DNA of 64,000 bases from Thalassovita mangrovi (GCF_009857745.1 NZ_WWEN01000005.1:248001-312000); one strand, 5' to 3'; positions 24,550 through 33,512 are shown, numbered from the stretch's first letter. A program made the numbers and translations. Notes: generated from the letters alone by a model not told the origin.

Positions 24550-25815
24550 TCACGACAGGATATCGGCCAACCACGCCGCGACACGCAGCACGTCGGCGTC
24601 GCGACCGATGGGGCCGACCACCTGCACCCCGACCGGCCGGTCATCGGCGCTGCGCAGCCCCGGAACGTTGACGCAGGGACCGCCCAGCAGGGTCCACAGC
24701 CGGTTGAACTCGGGCGACCCGGTGCCGGTTTCATGGCGCGGTGCGGCGCCCGGGGCGGAGGGCGTGATCAGGATCGGCGTGTCGCCCAGATCCTGCGCGA
24801 ACCGGTGCCGCAGGGTTGCGATCATGTCTCGATCCTCGGATTGCGCCCGTTCGCTGACCGCCATCCCCTGTTCGAGCATGTCGCGCAGTTGCGGGCTGAT
24901 CAGGTCGCGGTGGCTGTGCCATTCATAGGACAGCGCCTGGCTGGCCTCGCGCGCCATGATGCGGGGATGGGCATCGCAGGCAAGGCCATAGGCCGAGGGC
25001 AGCTCCACATCCAACATCGCGGTCTTGCCGCGCAGGGCGCTGACAAGATCGTCCCAGGCGGCCTGCATTTCCGGTTCGGCATTGTCCCAGACCGGCGACC
25101 GGCACAGCCCGATCACCGAAGGCGCCTCGGCACCTTGCGCCGCGTCCAGCAGCGACAGGCCGGTGACCGCCTGCGCGAACAGGGCCGCATCGGCGACGGA
25201 GCGGGCGAAGACGCCAACCGTGTCGAAGCTGCGCGCCAGCGCCTTGACGCCCGACGGTTCGATCAGGTCGAAGCTGGGCTTATAACCGACCACGCCGCAA
25301 TAGGCAGCCGGGCGCACCACCGATCCGGCGGTCTGGGTGCCAAGCGCCAGCGGCACCATGCCGGCGGCCACCGCCGCCGCCGATCCGCTGGACGACCCGC
25401 CGGGGGTATGGCCCGGGGCGGCGGGGTTATGCGTCGGCGCGGGTTTGTAGGTGGCGAATTCGGTGGTTTCGGTCTTGCCCATCGCATAGGCGCCGGCCAT
25501 CCGGGCCTGCGCCACGACCGGGGCATCCACCGTCGACACGGCACCGGCATAGATCGGCGATCCGCAGGTGCGCGGCATGCCCTTGGCGTGGATGACATCC
25601 TTGACCCCGATCGGCAGCCCGTTCAGCAGGCCCTTGCCCGGCGTGTCGGACAGACCGGCCAGCGCCGCCTCGGGATCGAGATGCGACCAGGCGCGGATCG
25701 TGGGTTCGACCTCTTCGCAGCGTTCCAGCAGGGCGCGCAGATAGGTTTCCGGGCTCAGCGATCCGTCGTCGAAAGAGGCCAGCGCGGCCAGGGCAGTATC
25801 GGGGATACGGGTCAT
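24550..25815 (-). CDS. Amidase-signature-family amidase
   Basis: 421 aa from the ATG at 25815 (ATGA overlap with the M20 gene). The Ser-cisSer-Lys triad is visible: K72 (LPIGVKDV), S141 (GGSSSGSA) and nucleophile S165 (TQTAGSVVRPA). The enzyme hydrolyses a carboxamide in the cytoplasm. Together with the M20 peptidase and the importer encoded before it, it suggests uptake and hydrolysis of an N-acyl or amide compound. It could also resemble allophanate or aryl-amide hydrolases. Confidence 0.88.
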   Translation of the reverse strand: MTRIPDTALAALASFDDGSLSPETYLRALLERCEEVEPTIRAWSHLDPEAALAGLSDTPGKGLLNGLPIGVKDVIHAKGMPRTCGSPIYAGAVSTVDAPVVAQARMAGAYAMGKTETTEFATYKPAPTHNPAAPGHTPGGSSSGSAAAVAAGMVPLALGTQTAGSVVRPAAYCGVVGYKPSFDLIEPSGVKALARSFDTVGVFARSVADAALFAQAVTGLSLLDAAQGAEAPSVIGLCRSPVWDNAEPEMQAAWDDLVSALRGKTAMLDVELPSAYGLACDAHPRIMAREASQALSYEWHSHRDLISPQLRDMLEQGMAVSERAQSEDRDMIATLRHRFAQDLGDTPILITPSAPGAAPRHETGTGSPEFNRLWTLLGGPCVNVPGLRSADDRPVGVQVVGPIGRDADVLRVAAWLADILS

Positions 25816-26972
25816 GAAGCCTCCTTCGGGGCTGCCGTCCAGTCGCGGATCAGGCCCCTGTAAATCTCGACCGCGTCGTGGAGCTTGTCCACCTCGCAAT
25901 ATTCGTCGGTCTGGTGCGCCAGCCCCGCTTCGCCCGGGCCAAGGATCACCGTGGGCACCCCGTCGAAAGCGGGGGTGAAGATCGAGGCGTCGGTAAAATA
26001 GCTGACGCTTTCGGGCTTTGCCGCGATGCCGTTGACCGCCTTCACGGTCGCGTCGACGCGGGTCATCCACGGGTCCGCCGGGTCGGTCCAGACCGCGGGC
26101 AGATCGACCAGCGGTTCGATCTTCACGTCCGCGCCAAGGTACTGAGCAAGGCTTTCACGCAGCGCCGCGTGGTCCATGCCGGACACACTGCGGATATCCA
26201 CCGTGATTTCGGCCCGGTCGGGAACCGAGTTGATGTTCAGCCCGCCCGCGATGGTGCCGATGTTCAGCGTCGGCGCGCCCATCACCGGATGCGGCGCCGT
26301 ATCGAACCCGAAACCGGTCAGCTTTTCGACCACATGGGCGGCCTTCACCACGGCGTTCACGCCACGTTCGGGCATCGATCCATGCGCGGTGACGCCTTCG
26401 GTGGCGAGTTTCAGCCACAACGCACCCTTGTGCCCGGCCAGCGCCCGGTTGGAGCTGGGTTCGGCCACGACCAGCGCACCGGGGCGCGGCAGGTCGGGGT
26501 CTGCGGCCATCGCGCGGGCACCGTCCGACCCGGTTTCTTCGCCCGCCGTGATCAGCAGAACCACACCGGGGCCTTTGCGCAGGGTCTCAACCTCGGCCAG
26601 GCAGGCGGTGACGAAGGCGGCCACGCCGCCCTTCATGTCGGTGCTGCCGCGGCCGTAAAGCCTTCCATCGACGATCTCGCCGGCGAAGGGATCGTGGCTC
26701 CAGTCCTGCGCGCCCAGCGGCACGGTGTCGAGGTGCCCGGTGAACCCCAGCGGCGCGCCCGATCCGTCGCCCAGATAGGCCACCAGGTTGGCGCGCCCCG
26801 GCCCGAAGGGAAGCAGCCGGGTTTCGAAACCGGCGCTGTCCAGCACACCCTGCAGCATCGCGGCGCAGGCTTCTTCGTTGCCCGGCGGGTTGATCGTGTC
26901 AAACCGCATCAATTGGCGGGTCAGGTCGATGACGTCCCCCGACCGGCCGCTGTCATCCGAAATAGGCTGCAT
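25812..26972 (-). CDS. M20-family metallo-peptidase / N-acyl amino-acid deacylase (ArgE/DapE type)
   Basis: 386 aa. Zinc-site residues H80-x-D82 (FTGHLDTVPLG), D112 (GSTDMKGG) and catalytic E145-E146 (TAGEETGSD) are in place. An AAGGAA site precedes the ATG, which lies inside the end of the livF-type gene (20-bp overlap). These enzymes remove acyl groups from amino acids or cleave dipeptides. The liv-type importer upstream suggests that the substrate is imported. Confidence 0.88.
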   Translation of the reverse strand: MQPISDDSGRSGDVIDLTRQLMRFDTINPPGNEEACAAMLQGVLDSAGFETRLLPFGPGRANLVAYLGDGSGAPLGFTGHLDTVPLGAQDWSHDPFAGEIVDGRLYGRGSTDMKGGVAAFVTACLAEVETLRKGPGVVLLITAGEETGSDGARAMAADPDLPRPGALVVAEPSSNRALAGHKGALWLKLATEGVTAHGSMPERGVNAVVKAAHVVEKLTGFGFDTAPHPVMGAPTLNIGTIAGGLNINSVPDRAEITVDIRSVSGMDHAALRESLAQYLGADVKIEPLVDLPAVWTDPADPWMTRVDATVKAVNGIAAKPESVSYFTDASIFTPAFDGVPTVILGPGEAGLAHQTDEYCEVDKLHDAVEIYRGLIRDWTAAPKEAS

Positions 26973-27660
26973 AGACTTCCTTGTCGTTCTTCAGGTCCTC
27001 GGCGCTGCCCTGCGCAACCAGCTTGCCGCCCGACAGCACATAGCCGTAGTCGGAAATCGCCAGCGTCTGGCGCACGTTCTGTTCCACCAGGAACACGGTG
27101 ATGCCGGTGTCGCGGATGCTTTCGATGATCTTGAAGTTTTCCTTCACGTAAAGCGGCGACAGGCCCAACGACGGTTCATCGATCAGCAGGATGCGCGGAC
27201 CGCCCATCAGGCCCCGCCCGATCGACACCATCGCCTGTTCGCCGCCCGACATGGTGCCGGCCAGCTGATCGCGGCGTTCGGCAAGGCGCGGGAAGGTGTC
27301 GAAGACGTGGTCCATCCGTTGCCGGATCAGCGCCTCGTCCGAAACCTGGAACGCACCGAGGCGCAGGTTTTCCGTCACCGTCATCTTGGGGAACATGCGG
27401 CGGCCTTCGGGGATGCAGGCGATGCCTTCGGCGATCACCTTGTGGGTCGCGGCGCCGGTGATGTCCTTGCCATCGACGCTGATGCGGCCTTCGCGCGGCG
27501 GCGTCAGGCCCAGGATCGACCGGATCAGGGTCGATTTCCCGGCCCCGTTCGACCCCAGAAGGCAGGTGATCTTGCCCGCCTCGACGTTGAGCGAGACATC
27601 CATCAGGACGTCGGCCTTGTCATAGGCGGTGAAGACGTTTTCGATCTTGATACTGCTCAT
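26953..27660 (-). CDS. livF: ABC importer ATPase, LivF type
   Basis: 235 aa, the short LivF form. Walker A GSNGAGKST, signature MSGGEQAMVSIGRGLM and Walker B ILLIDEPSLGLSP. Second ATPase of the branched-chain-amino-acid/amide type importer. It starts 3 bases after the livG-type stop. Confidence 0.9.
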   Translation of the reverse strand: MSSIKIENVFTAYDKADVLMDVSLNVEAGKITCLLGSNGAGKSTLIRSILGLTPPREGRISVDGKDITGAATHKVIAEGIACIPEGRRMFPKMTVTENLRLGAFQVSDEALIRQRMDHVFDTFPRLAERRDQLAGTMSGGEQAMVSIGRGLMGGPRILLIDEPSLGLSPLYVKENFKIIESIRDTGITVFLVEQNVRQTLAISDYGYVLSGGKLVAQGSAEDLKNDKEVYAAYFG

Positions 27661-27663
27661 GGG

Positions 27664-28440
27664 TCAGTCCACCCCCAAATAGGCTGTCTGGACCTCGGAA
27701 TCCGCGGCGATCTGGGCATAGCTGCCCTCGCTGATCTTCTTGCCGTAGCTCAGCACGACACAGTGGTCCGTCAGGCGTTCGATCACGCCCATCTCGTGTT
27801 CGATGATGATGATCGACAGATCGCCCATACGGTCCCGCACGGCAAGGATGTCGTCCATCAACTGCGCGGTTTCGTCATGGGTCATGCCGGCGGACGGTTC
27901 GTCCAGAAGCAGCAGCTTCGGCGACGACACCAGCGCGCGGCAGATTTCGATCCGGCGCCGTTCGATCATCGGCAGCGCGCCGACCGGATCGAACATGCGG
28001 TCGGCCAGGTTCGACGAGAACCCCGCGACCAGATCGCGCGCCTTGGCATAGCCGTCCTCGACCTGCTGACGCAGGCCGCGGCGGTTCATCAGGTTGAACC
28101 ACAGCCCGTTATTCACCCGGGCATGGTTGCCGATCATGATGTTGTCGAAGATCGACAGCGGCAGGCACAGGCGCGAACGCTGGAAGGTCCGGGCGATGCC
28201 CGCCTCGTAGACCTTGCGCGGGCTCAGGCCGGTGATGTCCTGCCCGTCGAAACGGACCCGCCCCTGGGTCGGAGAATAGACCCCGGTCATCACGTTGAAG
28301 CTGGTCGTCTTGCCGGACCCGTTGGGACCGATCAGACCGATGATTTCGCCCCGCTTCACCGACATGTCCAGCCCGTCAAGCGCCCGGACACCGCCGAAGC
28401 TTTTGGCAAGCCCTTCGAATTCAAGAAGAATATCGCTCAT
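27664..28440 (-). CDS. livG: ABC importer ATPase, LivG type
   Basis: 258 aa from the ATG at 28440, ATGA overlap with livM. Walker A GPNGSGKTT, the LivG insertion after Walker A (FNVMTGVYSPTQG), a signature region (GALPMIERRRIEICRAL, where LSGG is replaced by LPMIE), Walker B LLLLDEPSAGMTHDE and the C-terminal LGVD typical of LivG. The degenerate signature is unusual: canonical LivG has LSYG(E/Q)QR. Confidence 0.88.
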   Translation of the reverse strand: MSDILLEFEGLAKSFGGVRALDGLDMSVKRGEIIGLIGPNGSGKTTSFNVMTGVYSPTQGRVRFDGQDITGLSPRKVYEAGIARTFQRSRLCLPLSIFDNIMIGNHARVNNGLWFNLMNRRGLRQQVEDGYAKARDLVAGFSSNLADRMFDPVGALPMIERRRIEICRALVSSPKLLLLDEPSAGMTHDETAQLMDDILAVRDRMGDLSIIIIEHEMGVIERLTDHCVVLSYGKKISEGSYAQIAADSEVQTAYLGVD

Positions 28441-29618
28441 CGTTGCGGCCTCCAGCTCGGGAAGAATTGGCGCACGCCGCGCGGCAGCAGCCCCTGCGGA
28501 CGGTAAAGAAGCATCACGATGACGAGCCCCGAAAACAGCAGGAAACGGTATTCCTGCAGGATCTGCAGCTTTTCGGGCAGCAGCACCACGATGACGGCGG
28601 CAACCGCCGTGCCCCACAGGCTGCCCAAACCGCCCAGCAGCACGATCGACACCATCAGCAGGCTGTCGGCGAAGGTAAAGCTGTTGGGCGCGATGAAGCT
28701 GATCATCATGCCGTACAAAGACCCCGCCACACCGACAAGGATGTTGCCGAAGGTGAAGGCCAGAACCTTGGCCCGCACCACGTTCACCCCAAAACAGGCC
28801 GAGGCGGTTTCATCCAGCCGCACGCTGTCCAGCGCCAGACCCAGCCACGACCGTTCCAGCCGTTGGGTCAGCATGAAGGCCAGCACGGCCAAGCCACCGC
28901 CCAGCAGCGCGTAATTGACGTAGAAGGACATCTCGATCCCGAACAGCTGCGGGCCGTCGTTGAAATCCCAGCCGAACAGTTTCATCGAATCGACCATCAG
29001 CCCCTGCGGCCCGCCCAGAACGTCGTTGACCTCGAGAAAGGTCTTGAACAGCACGCCGAATGCGATGGTGACGACGGCGGAATAGTGCCCGGCGGTACGC
29101 ACCACCGGCACGATCAGCAGGAACCCGATCGCCGCGGCCATCAGCCCGCCGCCGATCAGGATCAGCAGCGGCGGCACGGCGCTATGCGTGGTCAGCACGG
29201 CCGAGGTATAAGCGCCGATGCCGAAGAAAGCCGCGCCGGCGAAATTGACCATGCCGGTCAGGCCGAACTGCACGTTCAGACCCAGGCCGACGGTCAGGTA
29301 AAGCAGCATGGTGGTCAGCATCAGCAGCGGGAAATGTTCCTCGCTCAGCAGACCGATCACGGCCAGCAGCCCGATCATGATCGCGCCGTTCATGGTGCGG
29401 CCATGGCCGCGCATGGCTTCGTTCAGGCTGCCGGTCAGCCCGGTCTTGCCCCCGGCCCAGCCGGCCACGGCGGCCAGCGCCACGAGGCCCAGGACTTCCA
29501 GTTCGGATTCGGCCAGCAGGAACTGCCAGCCGAAGATCACCACGGCCACCACGGCGCCCAGCCCCACCACGAGGGGCGGCAGGCCCAGCCAGCCGGTCTT
29601 GGTTGTGTTGTCTTTCAT
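28437..29618 (-). CDS. livM: ABC permease, LivM type
   Basis: 393 aa from the ATG at 29618 (GAGG ahead of it). About nine or ten helices; the LivM signature GLGLNVQFGLTGMVNFAGAAFFGIGAYT and an EAA-like LRLDETASACFGVNVVRAKVLAF are present. It pairs with LivH to form the channel. Confidence 0.9.
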   Translation of the reverse strand: MKDNTTKTGWLGLPPLVVGLGAVVAVVIFGWQFLLAESELEVLGLVALAAVAGWAGGKTGLTGSLNEAMRGHGRTMNGAIMIGLLAVIGLLSEEHFPLLMLTTMLLYLTVGLGLNVQFGLTGMVNFAGAAFFGIGAYTSAVLTTHSAVPPLLILIGGGLMAAAIGFLLIVPVVRTAGHYSAVVTIAFGVLFKTFLEVNDVLGGPQGLMVDSMKLFGWDFNDGPQLFGIEMSFYVNYALLGGGLAVLAFMLTQRLERSWLGLALDSVRLDETASACFGVNVVRAKVLAFTFGNILVGVAGSLYGMMISFIAPNSFTFADSLLMVSIVLLGGLGSLWGTAVAAVIVVLLPEKLQILQEYRFLLFSGLVIVMLLYRPQGLLPRGVRQFFPSWRPQR

Positions 29619-29628
29619 CACTTGGTCC

Positions 29629-30549
29629 TCACACCCGGTCGCTGCTGCGTTCGGCAATCAGCCCGGTGGGTTTCCATGCCATCAGCGCGATCACCACGCC
29701 GAAGGCGAATACGTCCTTGTAGGCACTGGCAAAGGGCAGAGCGACGGCGCCGACGGTTTGCAGCCCGGCGAACAGGAAGCCGCCCAGGATCGCGCCATAG
29801 ATATTGCCAAGCCCGCCGATGATCGCCGCGGAAAAGCCGATCAGGCCCAGCAGCAACCCCATGCCGAAGTTGATTTCGTTGTAGTAGAGCCCGTTCATGA
29901 TCCCCGCGAAGGCGGCGGCGCCGGACCCGATGCCGAAGGTCAGCAGAACGATCATCGTGTAGTTGATACCCATGATCTTGGCGGTTTCCTCGTCCTGCGC
30001 CACGGCGCGGATCGCGAGGCCCAGACGGGTGCGGTTGATCAGCAGGTTCAGCCCGATGATGACGGCGATGCCCGCGGCCATCAGGATCGCGCTGTCGGCG
30101 CGCAGGGCAAAGCCGCCCAGATCGACCGAGGCCGTCGGCAGCAGAGCCGGGAACGCCTTGGGGTTGGACCCGTCGGGATAGAACAGGCGGACCGCTTCGC
30201 GCAGGGCGGTGCCCAGCATCAGCGTGATCAGCAGGATATTCAGCGGCGGGGCGGATTTCAGCGGCAGCACCAGGTAGCGCGCGATCACGGCGCCAAGTGC
30301 TGCGGTGGTGGTGATCGAGACCACGAGAATGGCCACCAGAGTCAGCCACGGATTTACGATGCCGACCGCCAGGACACCGAGATAGGCGGTGAACCCGGTG
30401 AACGATCCCAGCATGAGCACATCGCCATGCGAGAACTTGATCACGTCGAGCACACCAAAGAACAGCGTGAAGCCCACGGCCACGAGAGCATACATCGTGC
30501 CCAGCATCATGCCATTGGCCAGGTACTGGCCGAGCAGACCGATATCCAT
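29629..30549 (-). CDS. livH: ABC permease, LivH type
   Basis: 306 aa. The ATG at 30549 is preceded by CGGAGGTGA, which decides the start. Features: LANGMMLGTMYALVAVGFTLFFGVLDVIKFSHGD and RAVAQDEETAKIMGINY, typical of LivH. About eight helices. Confidence 0.9.
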   Translation of the reverse strand: MDIGLLGQYLANGMMLGTMYALVAVGFTLFFGVLDVIKFSHGDVLMLGSFTGFTAYLGVLAVGIVNPWLTLVAILVVSITTTAALGAVIARYLVLPLKSAPPLNILLITLMLGTALREAVRLFYPDGSNPKAFPALLPTASVDLGGFALRADSAILMAAGIAVIIGLNLLINRTRLGLAIRAVAQDEETAKIMGINYTMIVLLTFGIGSGAAAFAGIMNGLYYNEINFGMGLLLGLIGFSAAIIGGLGNIYGAILGGFLFAGLQTVGAVALPFASAYKDVFAFGVVIALMAWKPTGLIAERSSDRV

Positions 30550-30577
30550 CGGTTCACCTCCGGGGAAAAATAAGTCT

Positions 30578-30600
30578 GCGGGGCGCATGATACGCCCCGC
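30578..30600 (-). other. Stem-loop between livK-type and livH genes
   Basis: GCGGGGCG (30578-30585) pairs perfectly with CGCCCCGC (30593-30600), 7-base loop. On the minus strand it follows the binding-protein stop by about 20 bases and is trailed by AGACTTATTTTT. Probably a partial terminator or 3'-stabiliser that keeps binding-protein mRNA in excess over the permeases. Confidence 0.7.
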
Positions 30601-30620
30601 AAATCGTTGTAGTTAAGGGA

Positions 30621-31799
30621 TTACTTGCCGGTCAGCTTACGGGTGCCATCGGCATATTCACTGTCTTCCCAGACCACCCACTTGCCGTCTTGCGCGACGT
30701 ATTTGGTGATCAGGGCAACGGTGTTCTGGCCGTGCTCGTCGAAGGTGATCGGACCGGTGATCGAGTCATGCTCTTTCACGTCGGCCAGGTATGCGTTCAC
30801 CGCCTTGCGGTCGGGACCGACTTCTTCGATCGCGTCCAGCAGCAGGCTCATCGCGGCAAAGGAGAACGGGCCGTAGGCTTCGTAATCTTCACCGAAATTG
30901 GCCTTTTCGTATTCCGCCAGGAAGAATTCGCCGCCCGGCAGCTTGGCAGCAGGCGCGCCTTCGAGGAAGGTCACGGTGCCTTCGGCCAGATCGCCGCTGA
31001 GACCGGCGAAATAGGCGTCAGACTTGATACCCGACACACCCTGGAACTGAGCCTCGATGCCCAGCTTGTCCATCTGCTGACGGATGCGCACCGCGATCGG
31101 GGTCAGGCCGCCGAAGTAAACCACATCGGGGTTCAGTTCCTTGATCTTGGTAAGCTCGGCGGTGAAGTCCTGCTGATCCGAGGTGACGCCGAAAGTGCCC
31201 AGGATTTCGCCGCCCTTTTCGGTCAGGAACTGCGAGAAGTACTTGTTGTGGCCCTTACCGTAATCGGTGGTGTCGTGGATGATCGCCCAGGTCTTGTAAC
31301 CCTGACCGGTCATGAAGTCGGCTGCGGTTTCGTTCTGGTTGATCATCGTGCCGTTGACGCGATGGATTTCGGTGTAATCGTTGCCATAGGTGATGTCGGG
31401 CAGAACGGCGGCCCAGACGATCATCGGCAGGTTGAACTTGTGGTAGATGTCCACCGTGCCCATCGCCACGGCCGAGCAGTAATGCGTCACCGCGCCGACG
31501 ACCTTGCGGTTGGTGGCCAGCTTGGTTGCGACCTGCACACCCACGTTGGGTTTGCATTCATCGTCCAGCGCTTCCAGTTCGTATTCGTATTTCGCGTTGG
31601 GGTCCTGGTTGCGCAGGGCAACGGCAAGCGCGGCCGAGTTGCGCCCCCCGAGGCCCATGTTCGACACGCCGCCGGACAGCGGGCCGATGAAGCCGACCTT
31701 GACCGTATCCTTGGCCAGGGCCGGGGCGGCCAGCGAAAGCGACAGTGTCGCCGCGAGCGCGGCAGAGAAAAGTTTGCGTCGGTGAGTGGAGAAAGTCAT
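30621..31799 (-). CDS. livK: Periplasmic binding protein, LivK/Peripla_BP_6 type
   Basis: 392 aa with a signal peptide (about 29 residues, ending PALA|KD). Then VKVGFIGPLSGGVSNMGLGGRNSA, characteristic of type I binding proteins for branched-chain amino acids, amides or aromatic acids. First gene of the liv-type operon and divergent from the XRE-cupin regulator. The ligand cannot be set; the amidase and M20 genes downstream point to an acylated or amidated compound, not simply leucine. Confidence 0.9.
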   Translation of the reverse strand: MTFSTHRRKLFSAALAATLSLSLAAPALAKDTVKVGFIGPLSGGVSNMGLGGRNSAALAVALRNQDPNAKYEYELEALDDECKPNVGVQVATKLATNRKVVGAVTHYCSAVAMGTVDIYHKFNLPMIVWAAVLPDITYGNDYTEIHRVNGTMINQNETAADFMTGQGYKTWAIIHDTTDYGKGHNKYFSQFLTEKGGEILGTFGVTSDQQDFTAELTKIKELNPDVVYFGGLTPIAVRIRQQMDKLGIEAQFQGVSGIKSDAYFAGLSGDLAEGTVTFLEGAPAAKLPGGEFFLAEYEKANFGEDYEAYGPFSFAAMSLLLDAIEEVGPDRKAVNAYLADVKEHDSITGPITFDEHGQNTVALITKYVAQDGKWVVWEDSEYADGTRKLTGK

Positions 31800-31884
31800 T
31801 CAGGCGTTCCTTCGTTCCGTATCCATCAAGCGGCGCAGCCGGCGCATCGCGCGGACTGACTGGGAGGAACTATTGAAACGGAAG

Positions 31885-31903
31885 ATTTGAATTGCATTCA
31901 AAT
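31885..31903. promoter_or_regulatory. 19-bp palindrome in the livK/XRE divergent promoter
   Basis: ATTTGAAT-TGC-ATTCAAAT, perfect 8-bp arms, 82 bases ahead of the livK-type start. Candidate operator for the XRE-cupin regulator. Confidence 0.55.
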
Positions 31904-31921
31904 TCTGCCGAAATGAGGGGG

Positions 31922-31933
31922 ATTGTATACAAT
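31922..31933. promoter_or_regulatory. 12-bp palindrome ATTGTATACAAT in the same promoter
   Basis: A perfect palindrome whose TTGTATACAA core resembles operators of GntR-type regulators. It lies 19 bases from the first palindrome, in an AT-rich tract (31905-31975) that contrasts with the GC-rich surroundings and probably holds both promoters. Confidence 0.55.
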
Positions 31934-32084
31934 AATTTTATCTTGATTAAAATATGTGCAAAAAACGCTATGCGATGATGGATGACTAAGCCCAAACGGG
32001 TGAAATCGCCGTTCCCGTGCGGCAAGGTTGGATCGCGCGCAACTTTCCGGTACACGCAGCCAACCGGCCAAGCAGGAGCAATTG

Positions 32085-32672
32085 ATGGCGAATGAAACCG
32101 ACGACCTGTCGCCGATCCGTGATCTGGGGGCCCGGTTGCGGGCCGAGCGACAAGACCAGGGCCTGACACTGAAGGATGTGGCCGAGAAGGCGGGATGTTC
32201 CCTGTCGATGCTGTCCAAGATCGAAAACGATCAGGCGTCGCCTTCGCTCAAGACCCTGCACCAGATCACTGCGGCGTTGGGAACCTCGATCGTGCAGCTG
32301 TTTTCCGAAGACAGCGGCGAAGCGGTCAGCCTGTACCGCAGCGGTCAGCGGCCTTCTGTCATGGTGCGCCGGAACAGCGATCAGCCGGCGATCTTCATCG
32401 AACGGCTGTCGCCGACCTTTCCAGACACCAAGCTGGACGCGAACATCCACACGCTGGAACCCGGCGCCGACAGCGGCGGCGATATCCGGCATGAAGGGGA
32501 AGAAATCGGTTACGTCCTGGAAGGCGCGGCCGAGCTTTGCGTGGATGGTGAACTCATCTCGCTCACCGCGGGCGATTCCTTCTACTTTTCATCCGAACTG
32601 CCGCATCGCTACCGCAATACCCATGACGGGACGACGCGGATTTTGTGGGTGAACACGCCGCCGACGTTCTGA
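32085..32672 (+). CDS. XRE-family regulator with C-terminal cupin domain
   Basis: 195 aa. The ATG at 32085 follows CAGGAG. N-terminal XRE helix-turn-helix at about 14-68 (LTLKDVAEKAGCSLSMLSKIEN) and a cupin at about 115-190 (RHEGEEIGYVLEGAAELCVDG; LTAGDSFYFSSELPHRYRN). Such regulators (PuuR type) bind a small metabolite in the cupin and control neighbouring catabolic genes. Divergent from the liv-type operon with two palindromes between them. Confidence 0.88.
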   Translation: MANETDDLSPIRDLGARLRAERQDQGLTLKDVAEKAGCSLSMLSKIENDQASPSLKTLHQITAALGTSIVQLFSEDSGEAVSLYRSGQRPSVMVRRNSDQPAIFIERLSPTFPDTKLDANIHTLEPGADSGGDIRHEGEEIGYVLEGAAELCVDGELISLTAGDSFYFSSELPHRYRNTHDGTTRILWVNTPPTF

Positions 32673-32713
32673 TCCCGGCAAACAAGATGGCCGGGCTTGC
32701 AGACCTGGACGCC

Positions 32714-32754
32714 GGGACGGCATGCTGTCCCTTGCGGCCACACACGGTGTGGTC
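32714..32754. other. Two hairpins between convergent regulator genes
   Basis: GGGAC (32714-32718) with GTCCC (32727-32731), and GGCCACAC (32736-32743) with GTGTGGTC (32747-32754, one G-U pair). They lie between the XRE-cupin stop and the WYL-regulator stop. No U run; probable transcript-end structures. Confidence 0.4.
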
Positions 32755-32761
32755 AGCGGGG

Positions 32762-33472
32762 CTAATGCCGAATGGGGCGGACATCTTCCTTGAACGGCAC
32801 ATGCCGACGGCGGAATGATGTCCCCTGGACGCATTCGGGGGCGCTGATCCGATCCATGCGGAAATGCCGGAAATCCTGTCGCGCCGGATCCCAGGCCACC
32901 AGATACCACAGGGGTGGCAGGATGAGCATGGCCTGAGGTTCGACATCCCGGCGGGTGACGGCGCCTTTCGCATCACGATACCGGAACCGCAAGCGCAGCC
33001 GTTGCAGAAAAGCCGGCTCGAAGGCGGGCAGCAGCTCAGGGTCCATTTCCCCCATATCTGAGATATCGACCTGCGGGGCGAGCCGCCCCACGTACAAGCA
33101 ATCCAGAAACCTGCGCAGGTCGCGGACCTTGTCCGGCGGCAGCGCTTTCTCGATCTTGGCGAGCCCGGCATCCGCGAGATCGGAAAAGGGCAGGCCGCCA
33201 GCGGCGCGCATGGCGGCGACGCTGATGAGAAGCGCAAAGACCTCGGCGACCGAAAGCCGCGCGGTGGTCTGAACCGATTGCGGATCGAGTTGCAGCCCGC
33301 CGCCGCGCCCCGGCTCGGAATGGATCACAAAGCCCTCGTCGCGCAGCGCGCCGAGGTCGCGCAACACGGTGCGGCGCGACGCGCCCACCTCTTCGGCAAG
33401 CTCGGCGACGGTGGCAATGCCGTTGCGGCGCAGGTGGCGGACGATGGCGTCTTGTCTAAGGCGGGCATTCAT
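32762..33472 (-). CDS. HTH/WYL-domain transcriptional regulator (DeoR/YafY type)
   Basis: 236 aa from the ATG at 33472. An in-frame start 14 codons upstream would place a near-palindromic operator inside the gene, so the shorter form is preferred. Winged helix at about 1-55 (IVRHLRRNGIATVAELAEEVG, ASRRTVLRDLGALRDEG) and a WYL-type effector domain at about 130-220 (FRYRDAKG; PPLWYLVAWDPARQDFRHFRMDRI). Divergent from the epoxide-hydrolase-like gene, which it probably controls. Confidence 0.85.
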   Translation of the reverse strand: MNARLRQDAIVRHLRRNGIATVAELAEEVGASRRTVLRDLGALRDEGFVIHSEPGRGGGLQLDPQSVQTTARLSVAEVFALLISVAAMRAAGGLPFSDLADAGLAKIEKALPPDKVRDLRRFLDCLYVGRLAPQVDISDMGEMDPELLPAFEPAFLQRLRLRFRYRDAKGAVTRRDVEPQAMLILPPLWYLVAWDPARQDFRHFRMDRISAPECVQGTSFRRRHVPFKEDVRPIRH

Positions 33473-33493
33473 TTTTTCAGGCTTGCATTTAAA

Positions 33494-33512
33494 GGTGTCA
33501 GATTTTGGCACC
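33494..33512. promoter_or_regulatory. Near-palindromic operator between WYL regulator and hydrolase
   Basis: GGTGTCA-GATTT-TGGCACC, arms matching at 6 of 7 positions, in the 87-bp gap between divergent genes. It sits where a regulator could block both promoters. Confidence 0.5.
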
